DNA of 64,000 bases, taken from Sphingomonas sp. TZW2008. Lineage in GTDB: Bacteria; Pseudomonadota; Alphaproteobacteria; Sphingomonadales; Sphingomonadaceae. Numbering within the stretch: position 1 is the first letter of the stretch; the number at the start of each line of letters is the position of its first letter. The translations under genes and the position numbers were made by a program. This document shows, piece by piece, positions 26,317 through 34,648 of this stretch. The stretch lies in assembly GCF_002117915.1 (NCBI RefSeq), contig NZ_BDJB01000005.1, positions 1-64,000 on the forward strand, written 5' to 3'. The notes under the pieces are model-generated. The model saw nothing but the letters and a program-made list of their open reading frames with translations, did no database searches and was not told the DNA's origin.

Positions 26317-27732
26317 GTGGCATCCGCCGTGTTCAAAGGGCTTCAACCCATCAACTACGCCGGCCGCGAAGTGTGGCCGCTGGTGGAGGGCGGTAAGGGT
26401 GTGGCAGCGACGAACCACGCCTCGGCCGGGGCCTGGGCAGCGGCCGGCGGCATCGGCACGGTCAGCGCGGTCAACGCCGACAGCTACGATCCCGACGGCA
26501 AGATCATCCCGCAGATCTACCGCGCGCTCACGCGGCGCGAGCGTCACGAGGAACTGATCGCCTACGCCATCGAGGGCGCGGTGCAGCAGGTACAGCGCGC
26601 GTGGGACATCGCCGGCGGCAAGGGCGCGATCAACATCAACGTCCTGTGGGAGATGGGCGGCGCGCAGCGCGTGCTGCAGGGCGTGCTCGAGCGTACCAAG
26701 GGTCTCGTCGCGGGCGTTACCTGCGGCGCGGGCATGCCGTACAAGCTGAGCGAGATCGCCGCATCGTACAATGTCAACTATCTCCCGATCGTCTCTTCGG
26801 GCCGTGCGTTCCGCGCGCTGTGGAAGCGGGCCTATTCAAAGGTCTCGGAGCTGCTCGGCGCGGTGGTGTACGAGGATCCGTGGCTTGCCGGGGGCCACAA
26901 CGGCCTGTCGAACGCCGAAGATCCGCTGAAGCCCGAGGATCCCTATCCCCGCGTCAAGGCGCTGCGCGAGACGATGCGCGAGGGCGGCATTCCGGACAGC
27001 ACGCCGATCGTGATGGCCGGCGGTGTCTGGTACCTGCGTGACTGGAACAACTGGATCGACAATCCCGAGCTCGGCGCGATCGCCTTTCAGTACGGCACGC
27101 GGCCGCTGCTGACGCAGGAGAGCCCGATTCCACAGGAGTGGAAGGAACGGCTGATGACGATCGAGGAGGGTGACGTCCTGCTCCATCGCTTCTCGCCGAC
27201 CGGCTTCTACTCCTCCGCCGTGCGCAATCCGTTCCTACGCAGTCTCGAAGCGCGTTCGGAGCGCCAGATCGCCTTCTCGACCCAGGAGGCGGGCGATCAC
27301 GTTTTCCAGCTCGACGTCGGGGTCAAGGGCAAGAACTTCTGGGTCACCAAGGGTGATCTGATGCGCGCGCGCGAGTGGTTCGGCCACGGCTTCACCGATG
27401 CGCTGAAGACGCCGGACAACACGCTCGTGTTCGTCACCCCGCTTGAGAAGGCGGAGATCCGCAAGGACCAGGCCGATTGCATGGGCTGCCTCAGCCAATG
27501 CCTGTTCTCGAGCTGGGCGGATACGGAAACGAACTCGACTGGGCGGCTGGCCGATCCGCGCAGCTTCTGCATCCAGAAGACGCTGCAGGAGATCGCGCAC
27601 GGCGGCGACACCGAGGCGAACCTGATGTTCGCCGGCCACGCGGCCTATAATTTCAAGCGCGATCCCTTCTACTCGAACGGCTTCGTGCCGACGGTGAAGC
27701 AGCTCGTCGACCGCATCCTGACCGGCGACTGA
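26317..27732 (+). CDS. Nitronate monooxygenase-like flavoprotein with C-terminal cysteine motif
   Basis: A 471-residue FMN-dependent TIM-barrel enzyme of the nitronate monooxygenase / 2-nitropropane dioxygenase family. Barrel landmarks are TNHASAGAWAAAGGIGTVSA, GVTCGAGMPYKLSE, LGAVVYEDPWLAGGHNG and IVMAGGVWYLRDW. Beyond the usual barrel there is a C-terminal extension containing DCMGCLSQCLFSSW, three cysteines with a fourth in RSFCIQ, a possible metal or iron-sulfur site. The start is a GTG with AGGTGA eight bases upstream. Substrate is unknown. It is a single gene. Confidence 0.83.
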   Translation: MASAVFKGLQPINYAGREVWPLVEGGKGVAATNHASAGAWAAAGGIGTVSAVNADSYDPDGKIIPQIYRALTRRERHEELIAYAIEGAVQQVQRAWDIAGGKGAININVLWEMGGAQRVLQGVLERTKGLVAGVTCGAGMPYKLSEIAASYNVNYLPIVSSGRAFRALWKRAYSKVSELLGAVVYEDPWLAGGHNGLSNAEDPLKPEDPYPRVKALRETMREGGIPDSTPIVMAGGVWYLRDWNNWIDNPELGAIAFQYGTRPLLTQESPIPQEWKERLMTIEEGDVLLHRFSPTGFYSSAVRNPFLRSLEARSERQIAFSTQEAGDHVFQLDVGVKGKNFWVTKGDLMRAREWFGHGFTDALKTPDNTLVFVTPLEKAEIRKDQADCMGCLSQCLFSSWADTETNSTGRLADPRSFCIQKTLQEIAHGGDTEANLMFAGHAAYNFKRDPFYSNGFVPTVKQLVDRILTGD

Positions 27733-28020
27733 GCTGCCGGTCGGCGCGGCCGGCTATTGGTTGATCGTCCGGCGCCCTGGAAACGAGGCGTCGTCAGGGA
27801 TCGCATCGGCGACGCCGCGATGATCCGCGCCACCATATGGAGCGCCTTGGACTCCCGCGCACGCAAAACGAGAGCCACAGGCGCGGGCGATCGGCACTGC
27901 CAAGGCTGACTTCTTGCCAGCACGCCGCGTGTACACTGAAGCAGCACCGTCGAAGCCTCGCAGTTCGATCGGTCTGGCGACGCAACGGCGCCAATCGGTA
28001 ACGATCGGCGGCGTCCCCGA
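27733..28020. other. Intergenic region without a gene
   Basis: This 288-base stretch lies between two convergent genes. Short open frames are present on the minus strand, but none has a ribosome binding site or a protein-like composition. It has a lower GC content than its neighbours and contains no clear repeat or promoter. Confidence 0.4.
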
Positions 28021-29028
28021 TCAGGCCCAGCCTTCGAGCACCTGATCGGGCGGGCGATGGCCGTCGGCCCACATGCGGATGTTGGTGATCACCTTCTCGC
28101 CCGTCGCGAGCCGCCCCTCGTAGGTTGCCGAGCCCATGTGCGGCGTCATCACCACATTGGGCAGCGCGAGCAGCCGCGGATCGATCGCGGGCTCGTGCGC
28201 CCATACGTCGAGCCCCGCGCCGGCGAGGCGCCCTGCCTCGAGCGCGTCGACCATCGCCTCCTCGTCGACGATCCCGCCGCGGCTCGCGTTGATCAGGAAC
28301 ACGTGCGGTCGCAGCAGCGCGATGCGGTTCGCGTCGATCAGATTCTCGCTGTCAGCGTTGCGCGGCGTGTGGATCGTCAGGATGTCGACCCCGGCCAGCA
28401 TCTCGTCGAGGTTGGGGTGCCACTGCGCCTGCAGTTCGGCCTCCACCACCTTGGGCAGTCGGTGACGGTTGTGGTAATGGATCGACAGGCCGAACGCGCG
28501 CGCGCGCCGCGCCACCGCCTGGCCGATCCGCCCCATGCCGACGATGCCCAGTGCCTTGCCGCCGATGCGATGCCCCAGCATCCCGCCGGGCGACCAGCCC
28601 TTCCACTCGCCTGAGCGCACCAATTTCTCGCCCTCCGCCAACCGCCGCGGGACGGAGACGATCAGCGCCATCGTCATGTCGGCGGTGTCCTCGGTCAGCA
28701 CGCCGGGGGTGTTGGTGACGATGATGCCGCGCGCCCGCGCCGCCTTCAGGTCGATGTGGTTCACGCCCGCGCCGAAATTGGCGATCAGCTTCAGCCGCGG
28801 CCCCGCCGCCGCGATCAGCGCGGCGTCGATCGTGTCCACCACGGTGGGCACCAGCACGTCGCAGTCGCGCACCGCCGCCTCGAGCGCCGAACGGCTCATC
28901 GCCTGATCGCCGCGGTTATTGACCGTGTCGAACAGCGTATCGAGCCGATCCATCACGGCATCGGGCAGTTCGCGGGTGACGACGACGCGGGGCGTTGCCT
29001 TCGGCTTTGCGGTGCGCTGGCTGTCCAT
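28021..29028 (-). CDS. D-2-hydroxyacid dehydrogenase
   Basis: A 335-residue NAD(P)-dependent D-isomer-specific 2-hydroxyacid dehydrogenase, glyoxylate/hydroxypyruvate reductase type. The nucleotide motif is LGIVGMGRIGQAVARRA. The catalytic Arg, Glu and His are in INASRGGIVDEEA, GLDVWAHEP and TPHMGSAT. The earlier GAGVNHIDLKAARARGI marks the family. Start MDSQRTAK is used; further upstream extension to 29082 is unlikely. It is a single gene. Confidence 0.91.
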   Translation of the reverse strand: MDSQRTAKPKATPRVVVTRELPDAVMDRLDTLFDTVNNRGDQAMSRSALEAAVRDCDVLVPTVVDTIDAALIAAAGPRLKLIANFGAGVNHIDLKAARARGIIVTNTPGVLTEDTADMTMALIVSVPRRLAEGEKLVRSGEWKGWSPGGMLGHRIGGKALGIVGMGRIGQAVARRARAFGLSIHYHNRHRLPKVVEAELQAQWHPNLDEMLAGVDILTIHTPRNADSENLIDANRIALLRPHVFLINASRGGIVDEEAMVDALEAGRLAGAGLDVWAHEPAIDPRLLALPNVVMTPHMGSATYEGRLATGEKVITNIRMWADGHRPPDQVLEGWA

Positions 29029-29127
29029 CGTGGTGCCGACTTGGCGAAGCGCCGCGCAAGCGTCAACGATCGGTTGAAGCAACGCCCCGCGCGCGGCTAC
29101 AGCAGGCGCATGCGACGGGGGCAGGCA

Positions 29128-29634
29128 ATGCGGCGAACAGGTAGCGTAATCATGGCATTGGCGGCCGCGACGCTGGCGTTCGCCGGCAGCGCCGGCAGTG
29201 CCGGCGCACAGGCAGGCAAGGACAAGCCCAAGCCGCCGTATTTCGCCTCGATCAGTGCCGGCAAGGCACGGATGCGCTCGGGCCCCGGGCGCACCTTTCC
29301 CGCAACGTGGCTCTACGTGCGTCCCGACCTGCCGATCCGCGTCGTCGACGTGTTCAAGGAATGGCGCAAGGTGGAGGATCCCGGCGGCACGCAGGGGTGG
29401 ATGCTCGGCGCGCTCGTCAGCGGCACGCGCACCGCAATCGTCCAGGGCTCGGTCGTCGAACTGCGTGAGCGCCCGGCCTATGGTGCGCGCGTCCTGTGGC
29501 GCGCCGAGCCCGGCGTGGTCGGCCGCGTTAGCCAGTGCGCGCGCGGCTGGTGTCGCTTCGACGTGAAGGGGCAGGCGGGCTACGCCGAGGCTACGCGCCT
29601 GTGGGGCGTCACGCCCGACGAGACGCTGCCGTGA
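29128..29634 (+). CDS. SH3 domain-containing secreted protein
   Basis: A 168-residue protein with a signal peptide (SVIMALAAATLAFAGSAGSAGAQA) and two bacterial SH3-like repeats: ISAGKARMRSGPGRTFPATW and VVELRERPAYGARVLWRAEPG. These repeats often bind peptidoglycan or assist cell-wall enzymes in the periplasm. The last codons overlap the GTG start of nadC (GTGA), an odd pairing of a periplasmic and a cytoplasmic protein in one unit. Confidence 0.85.
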   Translation: MRRTGSVIMALAAATLAFAGSAGSAGAQAGKDKPKPPYFASISAGKARMRSGPGRTFPATWLYVRPDLPIRVVDVFKEWRKVEDPGGTQGWMLGALVSGTRTAIVQGSVVELRERPAYGARVLWRAEPGVVGRVSQCARGWCRFDVKGQAGYAEATRLWGVTPDETLP

Positions 29635-30473
29635 CGGCGAGCCCCGGCTTCGATCAGGACGCCTTCGTCACCGCGACGCTGGCCGAGGATCTCGGCAACG
29701 CGGGTGACATCACCTCCGCCGCGGTAATCCCCGCCGACGCTCGCTTCGTCGCGGCGATGAATACGCGCGACGCGATCACCGTCGCGGGGCTCGCCGTCGC
29801 CGCCGCCTTCTTCCGGCGGCTCGATCCCGCCGCGGCGATCGACATACTCGTCAGCGACGGCACGCGGGCCGCACCCGGCACGCGGCTGATGACGATCGAG
29901 GGCAGCGCCCGTGCGCTGCTCACCGCCGAGCGGTCGGCGCTCAACACCGTCCAGCATCTGTCGGGGATCGCAACGCTCACTGCGCATTATGTCGCCCGGA
30001 TCGCCGGCACCGGCGCGGTACTGCTCGACACGCGTAAGACGCTCCCCGGCCTTCGCCATCTGGAGAAATATGCGACACGCACCGGCGGTGCGCAGAACCA
30101 CCGCATGGGCCTGTGGGATGCGGCGATGATCAAGGACAATCACGTCGCGGTCGCCGGCAGCGTCGGAGAGGCGGTGCGCCGCGCGCTTGCCGCCGGCATC
30201 GCCGAGGTGATCGTCGAGGTCGACCGCGTCGACCAAATCGAGCCCGCGCTTGCCGCCGGCGCGACGCGGCTGCTGCTCGACAACATGCTGCCCGCCGTGT
30301 TGCGCGGCGCCGTCACGCTGGTCGGCGGCCGCGTGCCGACCGAGGCATCGGGCGGCGTCAACCTCGATACGATCCGCGCCATCGCGGAGACGGGGGTCGA
30401 TTTCATCAGCGTCGGCCGGCTGACGCAATCCGCCCCCGCGGCCGACATCGGCCTTGATTTCGCGCTCATCTGA
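29631..30473 (+). CDS. nadC: Quinolinate phosphoribosyltransferase
   Basis: A 280-residue enzyme that converts quinolinate and PRPP to nicotinate mononucleotide in de novo NAD synthesis. Landmarks are TRKTLPGLRHLEKYA, GGAQNHRMGLWDAAMIKDNH (substrate site), EVIVEVDRVDQIEPAL, and EASGGVNLDTI with FISVGRLTQSAP at the end. Start is GTG at 29631, overlapping the preceding stop, so translation is probably coupled. nadA and nadB are not in the window. Confidence 0.95.
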   Translation: MTASPGFDQDAFVTATLAEDLGNAGDITSAAVIPADARFVAAMNTRDAITVAGLAVAAAFFRRLDPAAAIDILVSDGTRAAPGTRLMTIEGSARALLTAERSALNTVQHLSGIATLTAHYVARIAGTGAVLLDTRKTLPGLRHLEKYATRTGGAQNHRMGLWDAAMIKDNHVAVAGSVGEAVRRALAAGIAEVIVEVDRVDQIEPALAAGATRLLLDNMLPAVLRGAVTLVGGRVPTEASGGVNLDTIRAIAETGVDFISVGRLTQSAPAADIGLDFALI

Positions 30474-30487
30474 AGGACCTGCGGATC

Positions 30488-30928
30488 GTGCTTCGCCCGC
30501 CATCGATCGTCCGCTTCGAGCAGCTGTATCTCGCTGCCGTCGTCATCGGCCTCGCCAATACCGGGTTCGGCTGGGCACAGTCGTTGCGCGGTTTCGCGCG
30601 CAACCCGATGCTCGCCGAGATGACGTGGCTGTTGCCCACGCTCGTCGCCGTCGGCCTCGTGCTTCGGCTGACGCTCTGGTACTTCACCGCGCGTCGACCG
30701 AGCCTCGTCGCCAAGTGGATCGTCGTCGCGCTCGCCGCGATCGCGGCTGTCGGGCTGCTGCTGCTCCTGTTTGCGCTGGCAAGCGGATCGTCGCCGTCGC
30801 TGGCGGCGACGATCACCGGTGCCCTGTCTGGCGTGCTTCACATCGCCGCGGCGGCCTATCTCTTCCGCGACGACGCGCGGCAATGGTTCGGCGAAGCCGC
30901 CGACGACGATCTGGAGAACGAAGAATGA
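30488..30928 (+). CDS. Conserved integral membrane protein
   Basis: A 146-residue protein with about four membrane segments: LYLAAVVIGLANTGFGWA, LLPTLVAVGLVLRLTLWYF, WIVVALAAIAAVGLLLLLFALA and an AATITGALSGVLHIAAAAYLF helix. It ends in an acidic tail DDDLENEE. I do not recognise the family. It starts with GTG 14 bases after nadC and overlaps the RNase T2 gene by four bases, so it is the third member of a four-gene unit. Confidence 0.78.
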   Translation: MLRPPSIVRFEQLYLAAVVIGLANTGFGWAQSLRGFARNPMLAEMTWLLPTLVAVGLVLRLTLWYFTARRPSLVAKWIVVALAAIAAVGLLLLLFALASGSSPSLAATITGALSGVLHIAAAAYLFRDDARQWFGEAADDDLENEE

Positions 30929-31635
30929 TCCGCGCCGCCTTTGCCGTGTCGATGCTGCTGCCGGGGGTGGCGACCGCGCAGGCGCTGCAATGTTCGGTAT
31001 CGCCAAATACCGCGCTGTCGGTCCGTCCCGATCTGCCCAGCGAGCGCGAGCCGCAGCGGTTGCTGCCGATCGGCCATTACACGCTCGCGATCAGCTGGGC
31101 GCCGCAATATTGCCGCAACAAGCAGGACGATCCGCGCGCCAGCTTCCAGTGCGGCGGCGACAATCGCTTCGGCTTTGTCCTCCACGGCCTGTGGCCCGAT
31201 GGCGTCGGCAAGGAGTGGCCGCAATATTGCAAATCCACGCCGCTGCTCTCCCCGGCGACGATCCGCACGAACCTGTGCGCCACGCCCTCGGCGCAGCTCC
31301 TCCAGCACGAATGGGCGAAACACGGCACGTGCATGGCGGGTGAGACACCGGAGAGCTATTTTGGGCGCTCCACCGGGCTCTACCGCAAGCTGCGCTATCC
31401 CGACATGATGGGTCTGTCGCGCCGCCCGCTCACTGCCGGGCGCTTCGCGCAGGCGTTCGCGCGCGTGAACCCCGGTATGCGCCCCGACATGATGCGCGTC
31501 ACCACGACGCGCGAGGGCTGGCTCGACGAGCTGTGGATCTGCATGGATAAGAGCTTCCGCTACGCGCGCTGCCCGGCACACCAGGGCGGCGTCGCGCCGA
31601 GCGCCAAGCTGCGCATCTGGCGCGGGCGCCGCTGA
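30925..31635 (+). CDS. Secreted ribonuclease T2
   Basis: A 236-residue RNase T2-family endoribonuclease that cleaves single-stranded RNA via 2',3'-cyclic phosphates. It has a signal peptide (IRAAFAVSMLLPGVATAQA). Both active-site motifs are intact: CAS I in FVLHGLWPDG and CAS II in HEWAKHGTC. Cysteines suitable for the usual disulfides are present, so it acts in the periplasm or outside. The start overlaps the preceding stop (ATGA). It fits scavenging of external RNA, perhaps in the same unit as NAD synthesis by chance. Confidence 0.92.
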   Translation: MIRAAFAVSMLLPGVATAQALQCSVSPNTALSVRPDLPSEREPQRLLPIGHYTLAISWAPQYCRNKQDDPRASFQCGGDNRFGFVLHGLWPDGVGKEWPQYCKSTPLLSPATIRTNLCATPSAQLLQHEWAKHGTCMAGETPESYFGRSTGLYRKLRYPDMMGLSRRPLTAGRFAQAFARVNPGMRPDMMRVTTTREGWLDELWICMDKSFRYARCPAHQGGVAPSAKLRIWRGRR

Positions 31636-31650
31636 TCGGCGGCGCGAACC

Positions 31651-31673
31651 GCCCCCGCAACGCTAGCGGGGGC
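31651..31673. terminator. Hairpin between convergent genes
   Basis: GCCCCCGC (31651-31658) pairs with GCGGGGGC (31666-31673) across a 7-base loop, between the ends of the RNase T2 and VWA genes. There is no T-run; it may serve both transcripts. Confidence 0.55.
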
Positions 31674-31684
31674 GAGCATCGGGG

Positions 31685-32863
31685 CTAGCGTTTGCGCGTC
31701 AGCTCGCGCATCGCATCGTCGAGCCCGGCGAGCGACAGCGGGTACATGCGGTCGTTCATCAGCTCACGGATCACCTTCACCGATTGCGAATAGCCCCATT
31801 GCGCCTGCGCGACGGGGTTCAGCCAAACCGCGGCGGGATAGGTGGTGGTCAGACGCTGCATCCACACCGCGCCCGATTCCTCGTTGAAATGCTCGACCGA
31901 GCCGCCGGGGTGCGTGATCTCGTACGGGCTCATCGAAGCGTCGCCGACGAACACCAGCTTATAATCGTGCGGGAACTTGTGCAGGACGTCCCACATCGGC
32001 GTCCGCTCGGAGAAGCGGCGCTTGTTGTCCTTCCACACGCCCTCGTACGGGCAATTGTGAAAGTAGAAGAATTCGAGGTTCTTGAACTCGCTGGTTGCCG
32101 CGGAGAACAGCTCCTCGCACAGCTTGACGAATGGGTCCATCGATCCGCCGACGTCAAGGAACAGCAGCAGCTTCACCGCATTGCGGCGCTCGGCACGCAT
32201 GCGGATGTCGAGCCAACCCTGCCGCGCAGTGCCGTCGATCGTGCCGTCGATGTCGAGCTCGTCCTGCGCGCCCTCGCGCGCGAACTTGCGCAGCCGGCGC
32301 AGCGCGATCTTGATGTTGCGAGTGCCGAGTTCTTTGGTGTTGTCGAGATTGCGGAACTCGCGCTGGTCCCACACCTTCAGCGCGCGCTTCTGCTTCGATT
32401 CGCCGCCGATCCTGACGCCCTCGGGATTGTAGCCCGAGTTGCCGAACGGGCTGGTGCCGCCGGTGCCGATCCACTTGTTGCCGCCCTGGTGGCGCTTCTG
32501 CTGCTCTTCGAGCCGCTTCTTCAGCGTCTCCATGATCTCGTCCCACGAGCCGAGCGACTTGATCGCTTCCATTTCCTCTGGCGTCAGGAACTTGTCCGCG
32601 ACCGCCTTCAGCCAGTCGGCCGGGATCTCGGCGCCCTCCTGCGCAAAGCTCGTCTCGATCCCTTTGAAGACCTTGGCGAACACCTGATCGAACTTGTCGA
32701 GCAGCCCCTCGTCCTTCACGTACACCGCGCGCGACAGATAGTAGAAATCCTCGGGCGTGCGGTCGATCACCTCGTGCTGCAGCGCCTCGAGCAGCAGCAG
32801 ATGCTCCTTCATGCTGGCGGGGATGCCGGCGACGCGTAGCTCGTCGAGGAAGTTCAGGAACAT
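31685..32863 (-). CDS. VWA domain-containing CoxE-like protein
   Basis: A 392-residue protein. The N-terminal helical part opens FLNFLDELRVAGIPASMKEHLLLLEAL, as in CoxE-type proteins. The C-terminal von Willebrand A domain starts at LLLFLDVGGSMDPF; the metal-site motif reads DVGGS rather than the classic DxSxS. It ends WGYSQSVKVIRELM. Such proteins partner with MoxR-type AAA ATPases, and one is encoded two genes upstream, with a CHAP gene in between. The pair presumably acts as a chaperone for metal-cofactor or complex assembly; the client is unknown. Confidence 0.88.
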   Translation of the reverse strand: MFLNFLDELRVAGIPASMKEHLLLLEALQHEVIDRTPEDFYYLSRAVYVKDEGLLDKFDQVFAKVFKGIETSFAQEGAEIPADWLKAVADKFLTPEEMEAIKSLGSWDEIMETLKKRLEEQQKRHQGGNKWIGTGGTSPFGNSGYNPEGVRIGGESKQKRALKVWDQREFRNLDNTKELGTRNIKIALRRLRKFAREGAQDELDIDGTIDGTARQGWLDIRMRAERRNAVKLLLFLDVGGSMDPFVKLCEELFSAATSEFKNLEFFYFHNCPYEGVWKDNKRRFSERTPMWDVLHKFPHDYKLVFVGDASMSPYEITHPGGSVEHFNEESGAVWMQRLTTTYPAAVWLNPVAQAQWGYSQSVKVIRELMNDRMYPLSLAGLDDAMRELTRKR

Positions 32864-32955
32864 CGGCTCTCCGCCCTATCGTCTGCTTTGACGACGGCTG
32901 ATGCCAGAACCGCGCCGAAGCGGCCAGCCTGAACTTCGGGTATGGTGCAGGCAGT

Positions 32956-33522
32956 TCAGCGGCGGGCCGCGGCGGCGCCGGCGCCGGGCACGTAGGCGTC
33001 GATGAGTGCGCCGACGTAATCGGGGTCGCGCCCCGTCAGCTCCGCGGCGGGGCGGGCAGGGGAGTAGATGAAACCGTGTACGCGATACGTCGTCCCGCCC
33101 AGCCCGTCGGCATCGCGGTACCACACCTTCACCTCGCTCCAGTCGTTGCGCTTGCTGACGTCGAACACCGTCACGTCCTGCTCGGCATGGCCGCGCACGC
33201 CGTTCTGCCGCGACCAATTGGCGTGCGTCAGCATCAGCACGCGATCCTCGACGATCCGGCTGACAACTGCGACATGGCCGAGCGGCAGCCGCGCTTGCTT
33301 GGCGAAGGCGATGACCGAACCGACGACTGGCTTCTCACCGCGGCGATACTTGCCGTCAGCCTGGTCCCACCAGGTCCAGGCATCGCCGTAGATCTGGATG
33401 CCCGATGCCTGCCGCGCGAACGGCACGCACTGACCAACATAGTCGAGCAGCGATCGGGCCTGCGCCGGGGCGGAGAGCAAACACGCAAACGCTGCGACGA
33501 TAGCGAGGGGGGAGCGCTTCAT
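32956..33522 (-). CDS. CHAP domain-containing cell-wall hydrolase
   Basis: A 188-residue protein with a signal peptide (SPLAIVAAFACLLSAPAQA) and a CHAP amidase/peptidase domain. The catalytic cysteine is in QCVPFARQASGIQIYGDAW and the histidine in LPLGHVAVVSRI. CHAP enzymes cut peptidoglycan cross-links. It lies between the MoxR and VWA genes on the same strand, an uncommon placement. The ATG at 33522 is preferred over the GTG just upstream. Confidence 0.88.
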   Translation of the reverse strand: MKRSPLAIVAAFACLLSAPAQARSLLDYVGQCVPFARQASGIQIYGDAWTWWDQADGKYRRGEKPVVGSVIAFAKQARLPLGHVAVVSRIVEDRVLMLTHANWSRQNGVRGHAEQDVTVFDVSKRNDWSEVKVWYRDADGLGGTTYRVHGFIYSPARPAAELTGRDPDYVGALIDAYVPGAGAAAARR

Positions 33523-33671
33523 CACCCCGCGAACCTACCCCCGCCCGGCTGAGCGGCAGGTTGCGTGTCATGGTTAGCGAAGCGTTAGCGCGCCCTCGTA
33601 GGAGCGGCACCGCGAGCGTAACGATCGTGGTTTGCGATCAACGGGTTACGCGAATCGGTTGGCTGGGGGGG

Positions 33672-33700
33672 GGGCGGCGCGTCGATTCCCTGCGCCGCCC
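33672..33700 (-). terminator. Hairpin downstream of moxR-like gene
   Basis: GGGCGGCGC (33672-33680) pairs with GCGCCGCCC (33692-33700), right after the stop of the leftward MoxR gene. Beyond it, on the + strand, lies a run of ten G (33665-33674). Confidence 0.6.
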
Positions 33701-33710
33701 GCCGGTACGA

Positions 33711-34565
33711 TCAGTTCTTGTTCGCCTGCCGCTTGGCCATGAACGCCAGCCGCTCGAACAGCATCACGTCCTGCTCGTTCTTGAGCAGCGCGCCGTGCAG
33801 CGGCGGGATCGCCTTGGTCGGATCGCGGTTCTGCAGCACGTCGAGCGGCATGTCCTCGTGCAGCAGCAGCTTGAGCCAATCGAGCAGCTCGCTGGTCGAC
33901 GGCTTTTTCTTCAGGCCCGGCACGTCGCGCACGTCGTAGAAGATATCCATCGCCTTGCTGACGAGCATCTTCTGAATGCCGGGGAAATGGACGTCGACGA
34001 TCGCCTGCATCGTCTCGCGGTCAGGGAATTTGATATAGTGGAAGAAGCAGCGGCGCAGGAACGCGTCGGGCAGTTCCTTTTCGTTGTTCGACGTGATGAC
34101 GACGATCGGGCGCTCGGCCGCGCGCACCGTCTCCTTCGTCTCGTAGACGTGGAACTCCATCCGATCGAGTTCCTGCAGCAGATCGTTCGGGAATTCGATG
34201 TCGGCCTTGTCGATCTCGTCGATCAGCAGCACGGGCAGCTCGGGCGCGGTGAATGCCTCCCACAATTTGCCCTTGCGGATGTAGTTGCCGATGTCGTGCA
34301 CGCGCTCGTCGCCGAGCTGGCCGTCGCGCAGGCGAGCGACCGCATCATATTCGTACAGGCCCTGCTGCGCCTTGGTCGTCGACTTGACGTTCCACTCGAT
34401 CAGCGGCGCGCCCGTCGCCTTGGCGATCTCATAGGCAAGGACGGTCTTGCCGGTGCCGGGTTCCCCCTTCACCAGCAGCGGCCGGCGCAGCGAGACGGCG
34501 GCATTCACCGCGACTTTTAGATCATCGGTCGCGACGTAGCTCTGCGTACCTTCGAAACGCTTCAT
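33711..34565 (-). CDS. MoxR family AAA ATPase
   Basis: A 284-residue AAA+ chaperone. Walker A is KGEPGTGKTVLAYEIA (about 36-50) and Walker B is PVLLIDEIDKADIEF. The sensor region is VITSNNEKELPDAFLRRC. C-terminal lid sequences follow (LLHEDMPLDVLQNRDP). The Walker B aspartate/glutamate pair and the sensor arginines are present. It probably remodels a protein complex together with the VWA protein at 31685-32863. The start MKRFEGTQSYVAT gives standard length; longer in-frame sequence upstream overlaps an unrelated frame. Confidence 0.93.
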   Translation of the reverse strand: MKRFEGTQSYVATDDLKVAVNAAVSLRRPLLVKGEPGTGKTVLAYEIAKATGAPLIEWNVKSTTKAQQGLYEYDAVARLRDGQLGDERVHDIGNYIRKGKLWEAFTAPELPVLLIDEIDKADIEFPNDLLQELDRMEFHVYETKETVRAAERPIVVITSNNEKELPDAFLRRCFFHYIKFPDRETMQAIVDVHFPGIQKMLVSKAMDIFYDVRDVPGLKKKPSTSELLDWLKLLLHEDMPLDVLQNRDPTKAIPPLHGALLKNEQDVMLFERLAFMAKRQANKN

Positions 34566-34648
34566 GCCCTCACCCCGTCTTCTTCGAATATCGGGTAGGG
34601 CGATGCGGGAATTTTGGCCGCGGTGCAAGCGGCGCTGCGTCGCCTGCG

